From Xylaria sp. FL1777 (Eukaryota > Ascomycota > Sordariomycetes > Xylariales > Xylariaceae), in NCBI GenBank assembly GCA_022578965.1, contig MU400506.1, forward strand, positions 744,001 to 808,000: DNA of 64,000 nt, in the 5' to 3' direction. Each line of letters opens with the position of its first letter. Position 1 is the stretch's first letter. The position numbers and the translations under genes were made by a program. Of this stretch, positions 34,733-47,512 are shown piece by piece. Under the pieces are notes generated by a model. That model was not told the origin of the DNA. It ran no database searches and saw nothing but the letters and a program-made list of their open reading frames with translations.

Positions 34733-36282
34733 ACTCTTGAAACAGTGTTTAGCTGCAACTTATAGCATTTCCCAAGGTGTAGAATCGACCACTTGTCCGC
34801 CAATGGATAGGAATGTCGCACGAATGCGAGAATAGATGGAAGAGATCTCGTGTTGGAGAATCGGCTCAAGGTCACCCTAATTACTCCTAAATTCCTAATG
34901 GATTGCTTTAACTGCGGTTAATATACAAATTTCTCGGGCTGTTTAGTTGTAATTGCAAAGTCTAAGTTACTTCATTCCGTCAAGATATCGAGATCACCAT
35001 ATAGCCTATCTAACAGAATTCACATAAACTGCGCCTAGGGACCGTAGATCTGCCGGTCGATCAACTAGAGTTCAAGTTTCAGGGGTTGCGAGAGAGATAA
35101 TTGTCCTGACCGTTGTTAACTCTGCCTTCAGAATATAAACTCTATATTTCTAACTAGCCCTAGATGTTAAGTCTAATAAATAGTTTATACTTATAGCTTC
35201 ATTCCTTACCTTACCCATAGTGTAGTCATTGTGCTACTTTGATCACTTCTTCATATCAGCCTTTTTCTTCAGAATAAGCCCCTAAGCTAGCTAACTGTAG
35301 TTAGGTACCTAGTATAGTACGCATATGGAGAAAACTCAACTGAGTCTTTAGCGGCAGTCACGGCATCCAAACGGGGGTCACAGGGGAGAAGGAAGCTGCT
35401 TGATCCCCTGACTGCTACCCTGGCTAAGAACGAGAGGCCTCAAAGCTGAACCTAAGGCGGATGAACAGGGGGTTTGCTTCAGGGAACGACCCGCTTTTCA
35501 TATGCGAGGGCGCATGAGCCGGGTTCCAGGCTAGGTAGTATTAGGTATTAGTAGACCTATCCACCTTGGGTACATCTATAAGTAGACTCCCTACTGCGTA
35601 CTACTGCACACTATAGGCACAGTATGTACTAGGTATGTAGTAGGTAGGCAAGGGATGTGGGCTTTTCCTTCGCTGCTTAACCGAAACCGTTTTGTCATAC
35701 CTACATAAAATACTACGTAGGCTGTCGTGTAAAGCGTCCCGTCCGCATCCACAGCAACGAGCAAGTACTGTAGGTAGCACACATGGTAGCACACATGTGC
35801 TGCGGTCATCAAGATGCTCAGTAAATCACACTCATATTCAATATAACCTGCCTATCTAGACATACATACATACATACGTACGTACATATATACCTACCTA
35901 CACACACGTACATACATACCTACATAGTATATACATACATTCTCTACAGCTGACTGTGTCCACCGCTACGGGTATCTCGACCTTGACGAGCCTCCCGATT
36001 GGACTCCAGACTATACACTACTGCAGTCTAGCTCTTTCGACTGAACTACCAGGGCTTTGCCGTATCAGATCCCCCATCTCATTCCCCATTCCCCATTCCC
36101 AGTCTCACCGCGGCCCATTATTGGAGCGTCAGACTCACCATGCTTGCTTCTGGTCTCTCGTGACCGCTACTGTACATACAGTACCATACTTTGTAATGGA
36201 AATTCAATATTTTTTGTTGTCCCTTCCACTCCCGAGCCGGCACAGCACGCGGGCGAAGTCCCGTCCCTATCCACAATAAAAC
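34733..36282. other. Intergenic with TACA/TACC microsatellite
   Basis: No gene seen. It is AT-rich to 35280, then has TAGGTACCTA words (35305, 35530, 35630) and a TACA/TACG/TACC-rich tract at 35861-35938. CATTCCC repeats at 36075-36100 lie upstream of the transporter start. Confidence 0.5.
35861..35938. repeat. TACA/TACG/TACC microsatellite
   Basis: Imperfect tetranucleotide repeats, for example CATACATACATACATACGTA. Confidence 0.85.
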
Positions 36283-38247
36283 ATGCCTCCTCCCCCTTTG
36301 TCCAGTCAGCAGTCGCCGTTAGTACTACAGGGTCCAAGCCGTCAAAACCAGCATCACCGCCAGCATTCGAATGCTCGTTCCCTGTCCCGCCGTCCAGCGC
36401 CAGACTCCTTGTCTGTGAGCAGTGTCCTCGTCCCTCCCTCGACACATAACGAGCTGTCCAACCCCCCTTCCGCTTCTTCCGCCACCACCAGTTTCCAGAT
36501 CGATTGGTCTTCCGATGGTGGTCCCTCTGCCGCGTCCGCCCATCGCCGTCCCGAAGATATCGAGATGGACGCAATAGCTCCCATGGGCCACCGCCGCCGT
36601 CGCAGTACGTTGAGCACTCGTGCAAACGCGTCTGTCCCGCCAGATACCAGGACCGGGAGACCACGTGCCACCAGCATAAAGAATACAGGTGATGGGGAGC
36701 CCAAAATATCAGAGGAGGATTCGGTGCTCTATAAAGCAAGCCCAAATGCTCGGGACGATGAGGACTCTCTTTCGGACGAGGACCTGCATGATGATGAAGA
36801 GACTGGGTTAACTAGCAAAGACAAACGTCGAAAACAAAATAAGCGACGGCGAAGTACGAGGCTAGACCAGAGGATTGTACGGGATAACCTTACCGACGAG
36901 GAACGCAAACAGGCGGATCAAAACGTCATCAGGAGGTTAGCCGTCAATGCTGCTCTAATAGGGCTCTGGTACATTTTTTCATTATCTATTTCTTTGGTAG
37001 GTTTCTCATGGTCTTAAGTCGAACTTTGGTGAAGTACTGACACGCGGCTTGATAGTATAACAAGTGGATGTTCGATTCTGGCCAGCTAAACTTTCCTTTC
37101 CCTCTATTTACAACCTCAATGCACATGCTAGTGCAGTTTTCTCTTGCTAGTTTAGTATTGTACCTTATACCTTCACTACGACCAAACAATGCGCCGCACA
37201 ACTCCGACCTAGGCCGATCAAGGCACGAATCTGAACCGGAGCGACCCATCATGACCAAGATGTTTTATTTCACGAGGATAGGACCATGCGGTGCAGCTAC
37301 GGGCCTTGATATTGGGCTGGGCAATACGTCGTTAAAGTTTATAACTCTCACGTTCTACAGTAGGTCTCCCTGGTAACTCAACTGGAAGTACGAAAGCTAA
37401 CGCGCGTAAAGCCATGTGCAAATCATCAGCCCTGGCTTTCGTCCTGCTTTTCGCATTTCTCTTCCGCTTAGAAACGCCAACGTGGCGATTAGTGGCAATA
37501 ATTGCGACAATGACCGCCGGTGTGATCATGATGGTTGCAGGCGAGGTCGAATTTCACCTCGGTGGCTTCGTTCTCATCATTTCCTCTGCCTTTTTCTCCG
37601 GCTTTCGGTGGGGTTTGACACAAATCCTGTTACTAAGGCATCCTGCTACCTCAAATCCTTTTTCTAGCATTTTCTTTCTGACGCCGATCATGTTTGCGAC
37701 GTTGTTATTCATTGCCATACCCGTAGAAGGTCCCCTGAATTTCTGGGGTGGGCTGAAGACGCTAAGCGAGGAATGGGGTGTTTTTAGGACGCCGTTGCTC
37801 CTTTTATTTCCTGGAACGATTGCCTTTCTCATGACGGCCAGTGAATTCGCTCTGCTGCAGCGAAGTAGTGTTGTCACGCTCTCGATTGCCGGTATCTTCA
37901 AGGAGGTCGTCACAATCATAGTTGCGGCATTGGTATTTGACGATAAGCTCACACCCATCAATATTTCTGGGCTTTTAGTTACCCTTGTTGCTATTGTCGC
38001 CTACAACTACATCAAGTTGACAAAAATGCGAAAAGAGGCGCAAATGGACGCTCATAATAAGGGCTTTCAGCAAGAGCAGTCTGACTCGTCGACTGAGCGG
38101 GGGAGTGAGTCGGATGAAGAGGACGCCATGTTATTAACACACGGCGAGAACAGTGAAACTGAGGAGAACCACATCACTATTGACGGTGATTTGATACCCA
38201 AACCCAAGACACCAAGACCACAAGAGGACCGTCAGCGTAATGATTGA
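36283..38247 (+). CDS. SLC35/TPT-family nucleotide-sugar or triose-phosphate-type transporter
   Basis: Exons 36283-36996, 37056-37359 and 37412-38247 give 617 residues. A long N-terminal Ser/Pro/Asp-rich cytosolic region (about 1-220) precedes ten or so membrane segments beginning AALIGLWYIFSLSISL-YNKWMF. The YNKW motif at the first splice junction and the segment GLDIGLGNTSLKFITLTFY-TMCKSS across the second are diagnostic of the DUF250/TPT transporters. The C-terminal tail is acidic. The closest named relatives I recall are SLC35C2 and yeast Ymd8, in the Golgi/early secretory pathway. The transported substrate cannot be read from the sequence. Confidence 0.88.
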
Positions 38248-39401
38248 GATTCGACATGAACATATTTGTTTTCATCGCATGTGGTTATACAAGGCATTCT
38301 CACAGGATATATCATGTAAAAATCCATCACACATGAATCGATATCTATTTTCTTTTATATTTATTTAGAATAAGGAGCATTGGATGGCGAAAGTGTTCAT
38401 GGGCTTGTTGCCGCTTGTCGGAATTGCCCTGCTTCTCGAAAGATATACATCATGTTCAAATTCGGGAGCAGGAATGGTTTAGAGGATATAGATAATAAGA
38501 GCGGACTCCAGGACCAATAATCTCTGGGCCACGCAAAACCCAAAGGATTGGCCAGGAAAGAAAATAGGATAGCATCAACGGAACGGTCGCTAAAACAATG
38601 GCAGGGGGCAAGAGAAAGGACCGCTGCGCTGACGGCATAAACAAGGCGCGAACTAGAGATATCCGTTGTATATAACAGTTCTGTAAGCGCATCATCAGAG
38701 CTTGACTAAGAACAATAAATCTTCGACCCATGATCTCGACACGTAGTGTGAATTACTAGTTTTCTTCGTTCTGGATAAGTTTGTAAGGAATGAATGTCTT
38801 GGTGTATTGATCATTCAATACCCAAGACCTACTACGGCACTCATAAGCTAGATATTGCCTAAAGAGCATAGCAAAACGAAAGGGCCCAGGCATAGCACAT
38901 CGAATAATATTTACATGGAGTCTATCTTGTGTCGTCACATATATACATGAGTATACCAGCCTTCTACTCTCAAGTCAACACTACAAGCACGGAAGATAGG
39001 ATAACGCGCGAGCTATATTCAGACAGCAGAGTCACCAACACCATTAGGGTTCCTGTTGAAAAAGATGAGTCTTGCAGTTTTATTCGCTAATATAAACTAC
39101 GACGTCTTCGCATTATTGAAGGCCATGCATACAAGTGTCTTTTCCTTCACGCCGGTGGATTTCGGCACGCATCGATGCCATAGGCTGAGTGCTCCCCCTG
39201 TTAGTTCTGAACGTACGACAGGCTTAACTTATCCTCGTCTTGTACCAATCTCCGGTTAGAAATCTCGCATGATTTATACAAGTATCTATCCATATCCTCC
39301 CACCATGATTTTATACGGCGTGTCGTAATTTCCGACTTCGGTGCCTAGGCGGGCTTCGTGTTGTTACCTAGGTACTCAAGTTATGATGCGTGGTCGTATC
39401 G
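38248..39401. other. Intergenic between tail-to-tail genes
   Basis: 3' flanks of the transporter and the RBM42-like gene. Short open frames only; no gene supported. Confidence 0.5.
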
Positions 39402-40514
39402 TTATCCGAGCAGTCTCAATCCGTCTTTCGTCTTTGCCCCGGGCTTCGTGACGCCACCTCCCGTAGGCCCTAGATGCGGTTCGAAACTGTCCTCGCGCCC
39501 GCCAGCGCCGCCACCGTTACCGCTGCGGTTCTTGTTGTTCTTGTTTTTATTCTTATTCTTATTCCACTTGCCGCCATGATGCTTGTCTTTCACAATCTGA
39601 GGTTTGATCTCTGTGGTACTCTTGCGGACAACGACGGGGTGACTCTGGATATACTTGCCGTTCATCTCCTTGGCCGCAGCGAAGAACTCGTCAGGGTCAC
39701 TGAAGGATACGAACCCGAAACCTTTCGACTTGCTAGTCACCTTGTCACGAATAACGCGCGCCTTTTGTAGCGACTTCCACCGCGAGAATGCTTTGAACAA
39801 GCTTTCGTCCGTCGTCTCGCCTGCGAGATTGCCAACGAAGAGGCGCAAGTGCGACGGGTCCCATTCCAGAAGCGAGTCGTCCGTCCACTTCTGCCCGCCG
39901 CCTGCCCGTACAACCGTCTTCTTCTTATCGCCTGCCATGGCCGCGGCATTGGCTGCTTCGGACGCGCGATTAGCCGCTTCCACCGAGTACGCCGATGCGC
40001 CGTTCGCAGCGGGCCCAGGCCGACCCGGCGCCCCGGCAGCGGCACCAGCGTCTTTTGGGTCCCTCACATATGCACTCTGCCATTGCGCGATCTGCGCCGC
40101 CATGTCTGGATCGTAGTCATCGTTTCTCGTTTGGCCAGGCGCTGGAAAGGGGTTTCGTATTTGGGGTGGCGTGGCGTACGAGGCGGCAGCCGCAGCGGGT
40201 GCTGGTTGCGCGCCGTAGTAACTCTGCTGATAGGACCCTTGTTGAGGGTACGAATAGGCGTTCTGCTGTGGGTAAGATGCACCGCTACTCATCGGAGCAC
40301 CCTGGGTGCCGTACGGCGGGTAGTTAGAGGGCGGGGCGACGGCTCCATAATGAGGCGCATTTGCAGGAGCGCCTGCATAGCTTGGAGCGCTGGAGGCTGC
40401 ATAGGCAGTGGGCGGCGCGGCGGGTCGGAACGCGGGCTTGAAGCCGGACACCTTCGATGGAGGAGGACGCGGCGGGAGCGACGAGGACGAGCCTGGAGGA
40501 CCCGAATAGGACAT
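39402..40514 (-). CDS. RBM42-like RNA-binding protein (single RRM)
   Basis: Intronless, 370 residues. The N-terminal half is Pro/Ala/Tyr/Gln-rich and low complexity (SYPQQNAYSYPQQGSYQQ). A conserved linker DSLLEWDPSHLRLFVGNLAG leads into one RRM: RNP2 LFVGNL and RNP1 KGFGFVSF at about residues 225-305. The C-terminus is Lys/Asn-rich (KWNKNKNKNKNNKNR) and ends with GAKTKDGLRLLG. The W-x-x-x-x-L-R-L-F-VGNL arrangement and the GLRLLG-type end are what I recall of RBM42 orthologues, which bind spliceosomal or stress-response mRNPs. It is nuclear or cytoplasmic by inference. Confidence 0.88.
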   Translation of the reverse strand: MSYSGPPGSSSSLPPRPPPSKVSGFKPAFRPAAPPTAYAASSAPSYAGAPANAPHYGAVAPPSNYPPYGTQGAPMSSGASYPQQNAYSYPQQGSYQQSYYGAQPAPAAAAASYATPPQIRNPFPAPGQTRNDDYDPDMAAQIAQWQSAYVRDPKDAGAAAGAPGRPGPAANGASAYSVEAANRASEAANAAAMAGDKKKTVVRAGGGQKWTDDSLLEWDPSHLRLFVGNLAGETTDESLFKAFSRWKSLQKARVIRDKVTSKSKGFGFVSFSDPDEFFAAAKEMNGKYIQSHPVVVRKSTTEIKPQIVKDKHHGGKWNKNKNKNKNNKNRSGNGGGAGGREDSFEPHLGPTGGGVTKPGAKTKDGLRLLG

Positions 40515-43447
40515 GATGAACTTTGCTGTGCGCCCAACGCGATTGTGTTTGTTTTCGGGCTACACGTACCTCTGAATTGGAGTTCGTTAGACTCCTGCCT
40601 CTTATAATTCTGCAAGCGTACGCAATCGTGTGAAACAAGTGCTGTGGCAACGGGGGTTGCAAGCAACAGATGGAGATCCTGAGATGTAGCTTAGATTAGG
40701 TAAATAGTTGATACAATGACGAAAAAGGCTGAGGCTGGATGGAATGAGAAGAAGCAACGCTTATCAGATAAGATAGGCAATGCGTGCATGCAGGCAAGCC
40801 ACATCTGCATACTCGGTGATCAATTTGTGGCTTAATACTGGCAATGGGAACAAGGTGGGGGTACTACAGTACATTGCCAACTTGTGAGGTTATGAGAATC
40901 TATGGATATATAATCATTGTTACATGTAGATATTCTATGCTAGGTTGAATCACAATAGAAATTTCACCTGAGCCATGCCGCTTTTAGCTTAAGACTTAGG
41001 TAGTCTGAGCTTTTCACACCCGCCGCTTCGTACAATAACTTTTGTGTATAGCTTCCTTATAGGCTGGATCATGTTTTCCGGGCGTCACCAATTGATATCG
41101 GAACTATAATCTCCGTTCGGTGTATTAGATGTTCCGTACAACATTACCTCACCCAAAGAGTTATGGGGTGGAAGTTCTATCCTATAGTATTTCTCCTTTA
41201 TCAATTTTTTTAATACTTTGGGAAGGAAGGTGTGTACTGCAAAGCATTATAATATACTTTGCGAGAATATGATGAGGATTTCTCATATTCGATTGCGCTC
41301 GTTTTTATCCCAGACTATTATGCCTGGAAGGAAAATACCAGTCACTATTTGCTTTATCATGGCATCTCACGCAATGGACACAACTATGCTAGACTCGTCG
41401 AGAAGTAGGGAGCCTTCTAGATCAGCGAAGACGACGAAGCCTGCTTTAGTCGGGATTCTCTATGCGTTTCCTCGTATGCTGGGTCTCGTATGTATCGTTT
41501 ACACGGTGATGGGTCCTGCTTTCGAGTAGAGTTGAATAAAGAACAGAAATTAAAGCTTATCGAATTAACGAGCAGTGCTTCAAGTGAAATCCAGAACTTA
41601 GCGCTCCGAGTGAAAAGCCAATTATTTTGGCTAAGGAGAACGGGGGTTTTATACCGATGCGAGCACTTGTTGGAGATGTAGATAGCGTGCTCTCGCTTTC
41701 CATTGCCGTTTCGCATCCTGGAGAGCTCTGTTGAGGTCTTCGGTGGAGTGCACGAGAAGGTCCACGGTGTGGAGTCAATTATCCTATCTTGGAACTTAGG
41801 TGAAATAAAAGAATATACTTTAAGCTGACTTTAGTGTAAACATCCCGAGTTGAGACTTTAACTAGTTTCATTTGAGATAAACCGTACCCGCGAAACTTAG
41901 GATCGATGTAAACTTTAATGTTGGCGCCATTGATCACCATGCAGCTAATAGTTAGGGTTTTAATGCACTTTTTTGAAACACGGCAAGTTCCTCGTCGACC
42001 TTCCGCATCGCATCTTTTGTGAAAAGTGGTGTACTGGCATCATATATGGCTTTGATGTCCTTACGAGCTCAAGTTGATGCTGCAGCTGCTGCTGAAAATT
42101 AGGAAGTTCGGTACGGGTCTCCATTGTGCATATATCTGAAGGTATACGTCTAGCTAGTCAACGAGGCATAAGATACTATAGCATAAACCTGAATTAGATA
42201 GCAACGGAAGTTGTCAAAGCCAGGTTATATAATCGCGAGTTAGTAGCAAAATCATGCACATTATGTCTGGATCCAACAAAAATCAACAGTAGTCAATGGG
42301 GACAGTCAACTATAAAACCTCAGGCACAAAAGTGACTGAGGAAAGGCTGGAGAATACCGAGTCCCGTGGCTTGCCAATAGCTAGTGTACCGGTAGAGTTC
42401 TCAGTTGACGGTTCAATAACCGGCCGGGGACGGTTTTGCTCTGCATAAATGCCTAACTACCTGGGTATATAAATGTGGTTCTTCAGTCATGAACTCAACC
42501 GACCCCGACCAAACGGGGCGGGCGTGCCAAGTTTAATTTACTACTTACGTGTGCCACAAAAACTGCCAGGTGGAGGAGGAATGTATCTACTGTACTTCAT
42601 CTGATGTCGGCCCTTTCCGCGGAGATCCGGGCCTCCAAAGAGGTATCTTTCGGCCGATTGAGTGCGAGCTACCCACATAAGTAGAATTCAACCGTCTTTC
42701 TTATTGAGGCAATTTTTATCCTCCTAAATCGGCTGGCTTGAGTATGTAGTGTCTGCTTCAGATTTGTTCCAGGCTAACGCTGTTTATTTTGCATGGCGTC
42801 TCTCTGGAAACCTGAGACCCTCGTGGCAGACTAACCATGCTAGCTATGCGACATTTTCGGCGGTTATTTCTAACTGCGGTTGGGGAGTCTTTATCACCTG
42901 TATCCTGTATCCGTAAATCCCGAGAGCCCACTCCACGTCCATGGAGCTTGGCGATATACATATATCCGACATCAACCATGCCGCTATTTACTACTACCTA
43001 GGTATACTATAACTCGATCAGTGGACTTGTTAGTGACCGAAATGACAGATGCTTACACATGACTTTGAGTGTCTACATATACGCTTCCCAATCTAGTTAA
43101 AGTCTGGTGATGAGTGATAATTCCACACGCATGGCTCGTATGCCAGCCATGTCTATTTGAGTGCCCGTCCGGAGGAACAGATTTAGGAAGGCTGTTGAAT
43201 CAATCCGCCACCAGGGGGTACAAGTGGATGATGTAGTAGCAAAGTACTGGGAGAGCATAACCACCTTCTACTATATACGTGATTAGTCGTATAGTTAGTA
43301 GGTAGTTTGAGCCGCCCTCTTAGGAGACAGATAGATATATTTATGAAACGTAACTGACACGAAGAGGAGCTGAACTACATTTCTATCGTCTCAGCTCAGA
43401 GAGGCTACACGGGTTTACGCTATTAATAATAGTTCCCCGGTACTACC
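40515..43447. other. Gene-poor region with decayed coding traces
   Basis: Minus-strand remnants at about 42125-41950 (METRTELPNFQQQLQHQLEL, then in another frame DIKAIYDASTPLFTKDAMRK) and at 41780-41240 (ALQDAKRQWKARARYLH; AGFVVFADLEGSLLLDE) look protein-like but are split between frames. No family is recognised. The remainder is AT-rich with no gene. Confidence 0.4.
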
Positions 43448-43867
43448 ATCCCTTTGAGTGCTGTTTTAACACCAGTACATATTAGTCCCATTTTTCCGAC
43501 CCATATTACCCTTGCTAACATGAGTGACATCACTTTTGTTCATTACAATTGACCTTTAATCTTTTGATACTGCTTTGTTAATCCGTCAAAACAACAACTT
43601 CAATCAATATAAATACATTAATTGAAAGCGCGTATCGAGCTATATATGCAGGTCATTTTTTCTGGGGTTAGTAATAGGTCTACTACTAGGTATAGGTGTA
43701 ATGATTGCAATGTAGCACTTTGTAACAATACTTATTGTTGGGACTTGTGGCATGGGCTAAATTAGGTGGGAAGTGAGGTACCAATGGAATGAGCGATTTC
43801 ATTGGCCCTATTACCCCTGATCATTTGGCTTGGCATGTACTGGTGTTGAAACAGCACTCAAAGGGAT
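43448..43867. mobile_element. 420-bp element with 33-bp terminal inverted repeats
   Basis: The left end ATCCCTTTGAGTGCTGTTTT with AACACCAGTACAT (43448-43480) is matched in reverse complement at 43835-43867, with one mismatch. The interior has no open frame and is AT-rich. The target duplication is not obvious, perhaps 2 bp. It is a MITE-like non-autonomous element, unrelated in TIR sequence to the one at 32486-33042. Confidence 0.8.
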
Positions 43868-44752
43868 ATCATAACACCCAGCCTAACTTAGCCTAACCCA
43901 GCTTCAAAATACCAGTAAAACCACTCAGCCTGCACAGCTGCAGGGCTGTGACAGCCGCAGAGCTCCCTGCTTAGGTCAACAGGAGACTTGATGGCATATA
44001 AGAAACATGCTTGGACCGATATGGGACAGCTATGGGCCGCGGATTGACACGCGGGCGCTACTCTATGTGGTTTTATCAATGCGCACCTACGCAGGAGCTT
44101 GCAGCAGTTCGTGTGGTGCTGTAACCGGCAGTGTTAGAGAGATACATCACATATACTACTCCTCCTCTGTCATTTTACCTTGTCTCTATTACCCACTTAT
44201 ACATGCTAGATATTGGCGGCGTTAAGGCAGCTCGACATGTGTGGATCTGAGTAAGCCTGGCTACAACCATGCAGCGCCGAGTGGTGTAAGTTTGTAAGGA
44301 GTGTAGTGCGGTAACCCCGCCATAACCCTCCTCGACAGCCATGCAGATGCCTCTACAGGGCAAACGGTGACAGGCGACAGTGCTAGGTTAACGCTTGTTG
44401 CTTACCTGCAAGACGTCACCAAGGCACCTTATTACCCTGCTCACAGTGCATGCCTAGGTACCAAGTAATCATTTTTCGAGGAGGCAGGTACCTTGTCCCT
44501 TGCAAGTCACTGTTGCATGTCCCCACGGGCGACGCTACCCTCTTGCCATTAGCTGTTCCCATTTTTTACCCCTCCATCATAGAAAAGCATCCTCTGCCCC
44601 CATCACCACCGTCATCTTCTCTCATCTTCCCCTCCATAATTCTCTCTGAACGCGAACTTCAACCCTCCCTGTCCTCACGCAGCTATCCATTGTCGTAGCC
44701 CCTCCTCCTCCCATACCCATTGAGTGAGCTAGTTGTTAGCAACATCGCAACC
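43868..44752. other. Intergenic and CT-rich promoter of gnd1
   Basis: From about 44560 to 44720 the plus strand is strongly pyrimidine-rich just before the gnd1 ATG, as in highly expressed fungal genes (inference). No gene seen. Confidence 0.5.
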
Positions 44753-46763
44753 ATGTCTGGTGCCGTGTAAGTTTTAATCGCTGTTCACACCCGCCCCTCC
44801 TGACTTCAAGCAATTCAAGCAATTCATGTCCAACCACGCAGCCAGAAGTAGAGCTAGCAAATGGTGGTGGTTGGCTGTGGTTGCGGTTGTGAAGATGTTG
44901 AAATGACCCCTTACCGACCAACCGGTTATTCCGGCTTCCATTCATTGTCCTCCGCTCCTCTTTCCTCGACGCGTATCACTGAAACGACATGGGTCCTCTA
45001 GGGCTCGTCTGGCCAACATCACCGGCTCCTTCAGTGGTGCAAGGCGAGCTTCTTTCCTTCCTCGCGCTTTGCCGCCATAAATCCTCTGTAGATGTCATGC
45101 TAATTCTTCCAAAGTGGTGATCTCGGCCTCATCGGGCTGGCCGTCATGTATGTTCCAACCCCTCTCCCGAACCCCGCCTCCCTCGTCTCTCATCTAACCT
45201 GTTTGACTCGTCGTTAGGGGCCAGAACTTGATTCTGAACATGGCTGACCATGGCTTCACGATCGTCGCCTTCAACCGAACCGTTTCCAAGGTCGATCGCT
45301 TCCTAGAGAACGAAGCAAAGGGCAAGTCCATCGTCGGTGCTCATTCAACAGAGGAATTCGTTTCCAAGCTTAAGAAGCCTCGTCGTGTCATGCTGCTCGT
45401 CCAGGCTGGCAAAGCTGTTGATGACTGGATTGAGACTCTCCTTCCTCTCCTAGAAAAGGGTGATATCATCATTGATGGTGGCAACTCCCACTTCCCCGAT
45501 TCCAACCGCCGAACTCAGTACCTCACCGAGAAGGGTATTCGTTTTGTCGGTTCCGGTGTTTCCGGTGGTGAAGAGGGTGCCCGCTATGGACCTTCCATCA
45601 TGCCCGGAGGCAATGAGGAGGCTTGGCCCCACATCAAAGACATTTTCCAGAGCATATCTGCCAAGAGCTCTGGCGAGGCCTGCTGCGAGTGGGTTGGTGA
45701 CGAGGGTGCCGGCCATTACGTCAAGATGGTCCACAACGGTATCGAATATGGTGACATGCAACTCATCTGCGAGGTAAGCGATAAGTAGAGTAAAAGAGGT
45801 TCTGCGAGACGAAATTAACACGATATTTTTAGGCTTATGACATCATGAAGCGTGGTCTTGGATTAACAAACAAGGAGATTGGTGATATTCTCGCCAAATG
45901 GAACAAGGGTGTCCTTGATTCCTTCCTCATTGAAATTACTCGTGACATCATGTACTTCAACGACGATGATGGCACTGCTTTGGTTGAGAAGATTCTGGAT
46001 AAGGCCGGCCAGAAGGGTACCGGAAAGTGGACTGCCGTAAACGCCTTCGACCTTGGAATGCCCGTCACTCTCATTGCCGAGGCTGTCTTTGCTCGCTGCT
46101 TGTCATCGATTAAGGAAGAACGTACCGAGGCTTCACAGAAGCTTAAGTTCGTTGGCAACACTCAGACCTTCGAGGGCAACAAGGAACAATTCCTAGAGAA
46201 CCTTGAGCAGGCTCTATATGCTTCTAAGATTGTTTCCTACGCACAGGGTTTCATGCTGATGCAAGAGGTCTGAGATCCTTACTCCTATTCTCTGGACGTC
46301 GTAACTAACGAAACATTGGCAGGCCGCTAAAGAATACAAGTGGAAGCTTAACAAACCATCGATTGCTTTGATGTGGAGAGGTGGTTGCATCATCCGCTCG
46401 GTTTTCTTGAAAGATATTACTTCTGCATACCGAAAGAACCCAGACCTGAAGAACCTGTTGTTTGACGACTTCTTCAACGAGGCCATCCACAAGGCGCAGC
46501 CAGGATGGAGAGATGTTGTTTCTAAGGCTGTCCTGTTAGGAATTCCGACTCCGGCTTTTGCTACAGCGTTGTCGTGGTTCGATGGCTACCGCACCAAGGA
46601 CCTGCCTGCGAACCTCCTCCAGGCACAGCGTGACTACTTCGGCGCTCACACTTTCAGGATTAAGCCCGAAGCTGCTAATGAGAAGTACCAGGAAGGTAAG
46701 GATATCCATGTTAACTGGACTGGTCGTGGAGGCAACGTATCCGCCTCGACATATCAAGCATAA
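44753..46763 (+). CDS. gnd1: 6-phosphogluconate dehydrogenase, decarboxylating (EC 1.1.1.44)
   Basis: Five exons (44753-44766, 45115-45147, 45218-45773, 45833-46267, 46323-46763) give 492 residues, the normal family length. The first two exons are tiny (14 and 33 nt) and encode [23 protein letters not shown], the NADP-binding fingerprint. Catalytic and substrate motifs are present: [19 protein letters not shown], the family signature [21 protein letters not shown], and [18 protein letters not shown] (catalytic Lys and Asn). [23 protein letters not shown] and the C-terminal FGAHTFRI also match. It catalyses the oxidative decarboxylation in the pentose phosphate pathway, making NADPH and ribulose 5-phosphate in the cytosol. 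The pyrimidine-rich promoter fits strong expression. Confidence 0.97.
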
Positions 46764-47512
46764 GGTAGAGAGACGACTGGGAATAAAGATTTTTATGGGC
46801 CTAAAGACAAATAAATCAATCGATGACATGGTATGCATTGGCAAAGGTTTTCTTCTTCTTCTTCTTCTTTTTAAATAGATGGGATGGGAAATATTGAACT
46901 GTATAATGATCAAAGTCCTGTCCTTCGTCTGCTGTGAACTCGACCACGGTGGAGTCTGGCTGTTGGGGGTTCTGCCGAGCTTACCAACATTACCTAATTC
47001 GCACTCCACATCTGATTGAGGTTGACCAGGTGTTTGAATGCGCAAAAGAAAATAAGAAGCAAACACGGGTCAAGCAATCGAATACACATAGAGAAAATGA
47101 TAAAAGAGTGTTGAATATTTAGAATGAGAGTATTCGTGACCAATCTGGGGACAATATGACACCATCCGCCACACTTAGTTGAGCACTAGCCACACTTAGT
47201 TGAGCACTAGCCACACTTAGTTGAGCACTAGCCACACTACATGCATGCGCCACAAAGGCCCAAAACACCCTGAGCTTTGCTGCGCGTTCTCCCGCGACTG
47301 TCGAATTCCAATTCCCAAGTCTTACCTAGGTAGTGTGCAGCCTCGTCCCCGACAGCATCGCCACGCCATCGCCATCGCCATCAGCGCAACCATCCTGCAC
47401 CCCCTCGAGATTCGCAGCTCTTCAACGTGGAGATAAAGTGTGAAGATAACGTAAAGATAACAAGCATATGATGGTCTTTTCGGATCCCCGCGCGCCCAGA
47501 CCAGAGGGCGCC
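46764..47512. other. Intergenic, gnd1 to ssr4
   Basis: It contains a TTC microsatellite at about 46849-46870, the 21-bp tandem repeat at 47169-47238 and CATCGC repeats near 47360. No gene. Confidence 0.5.
47169..47238 (+). repeat. 21-bp tandem repeat, 3.3 copies
   Basis: The unit CCACACTTAGTTGAGCACTA plus G is repeated three times exactly, with a partial fourth copy. It lies about 275-345 bp upstream of the ssr4 start, so it could carry regulatory sites (inference). Confidence 0.9.

Noticed and set aside
35861..35938. CRISPR-like regular repetition
   Set aside because: It is a tetranucleotide microsatellite without spacers, and the genome is eukaryotic.
36167..36745. 192-residue minus-strand open frame over the transporter's first exon
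   Set aside because: Shadow of the Ser/Pro-rich coding sequence on the plus strand, with no recognisable domain.
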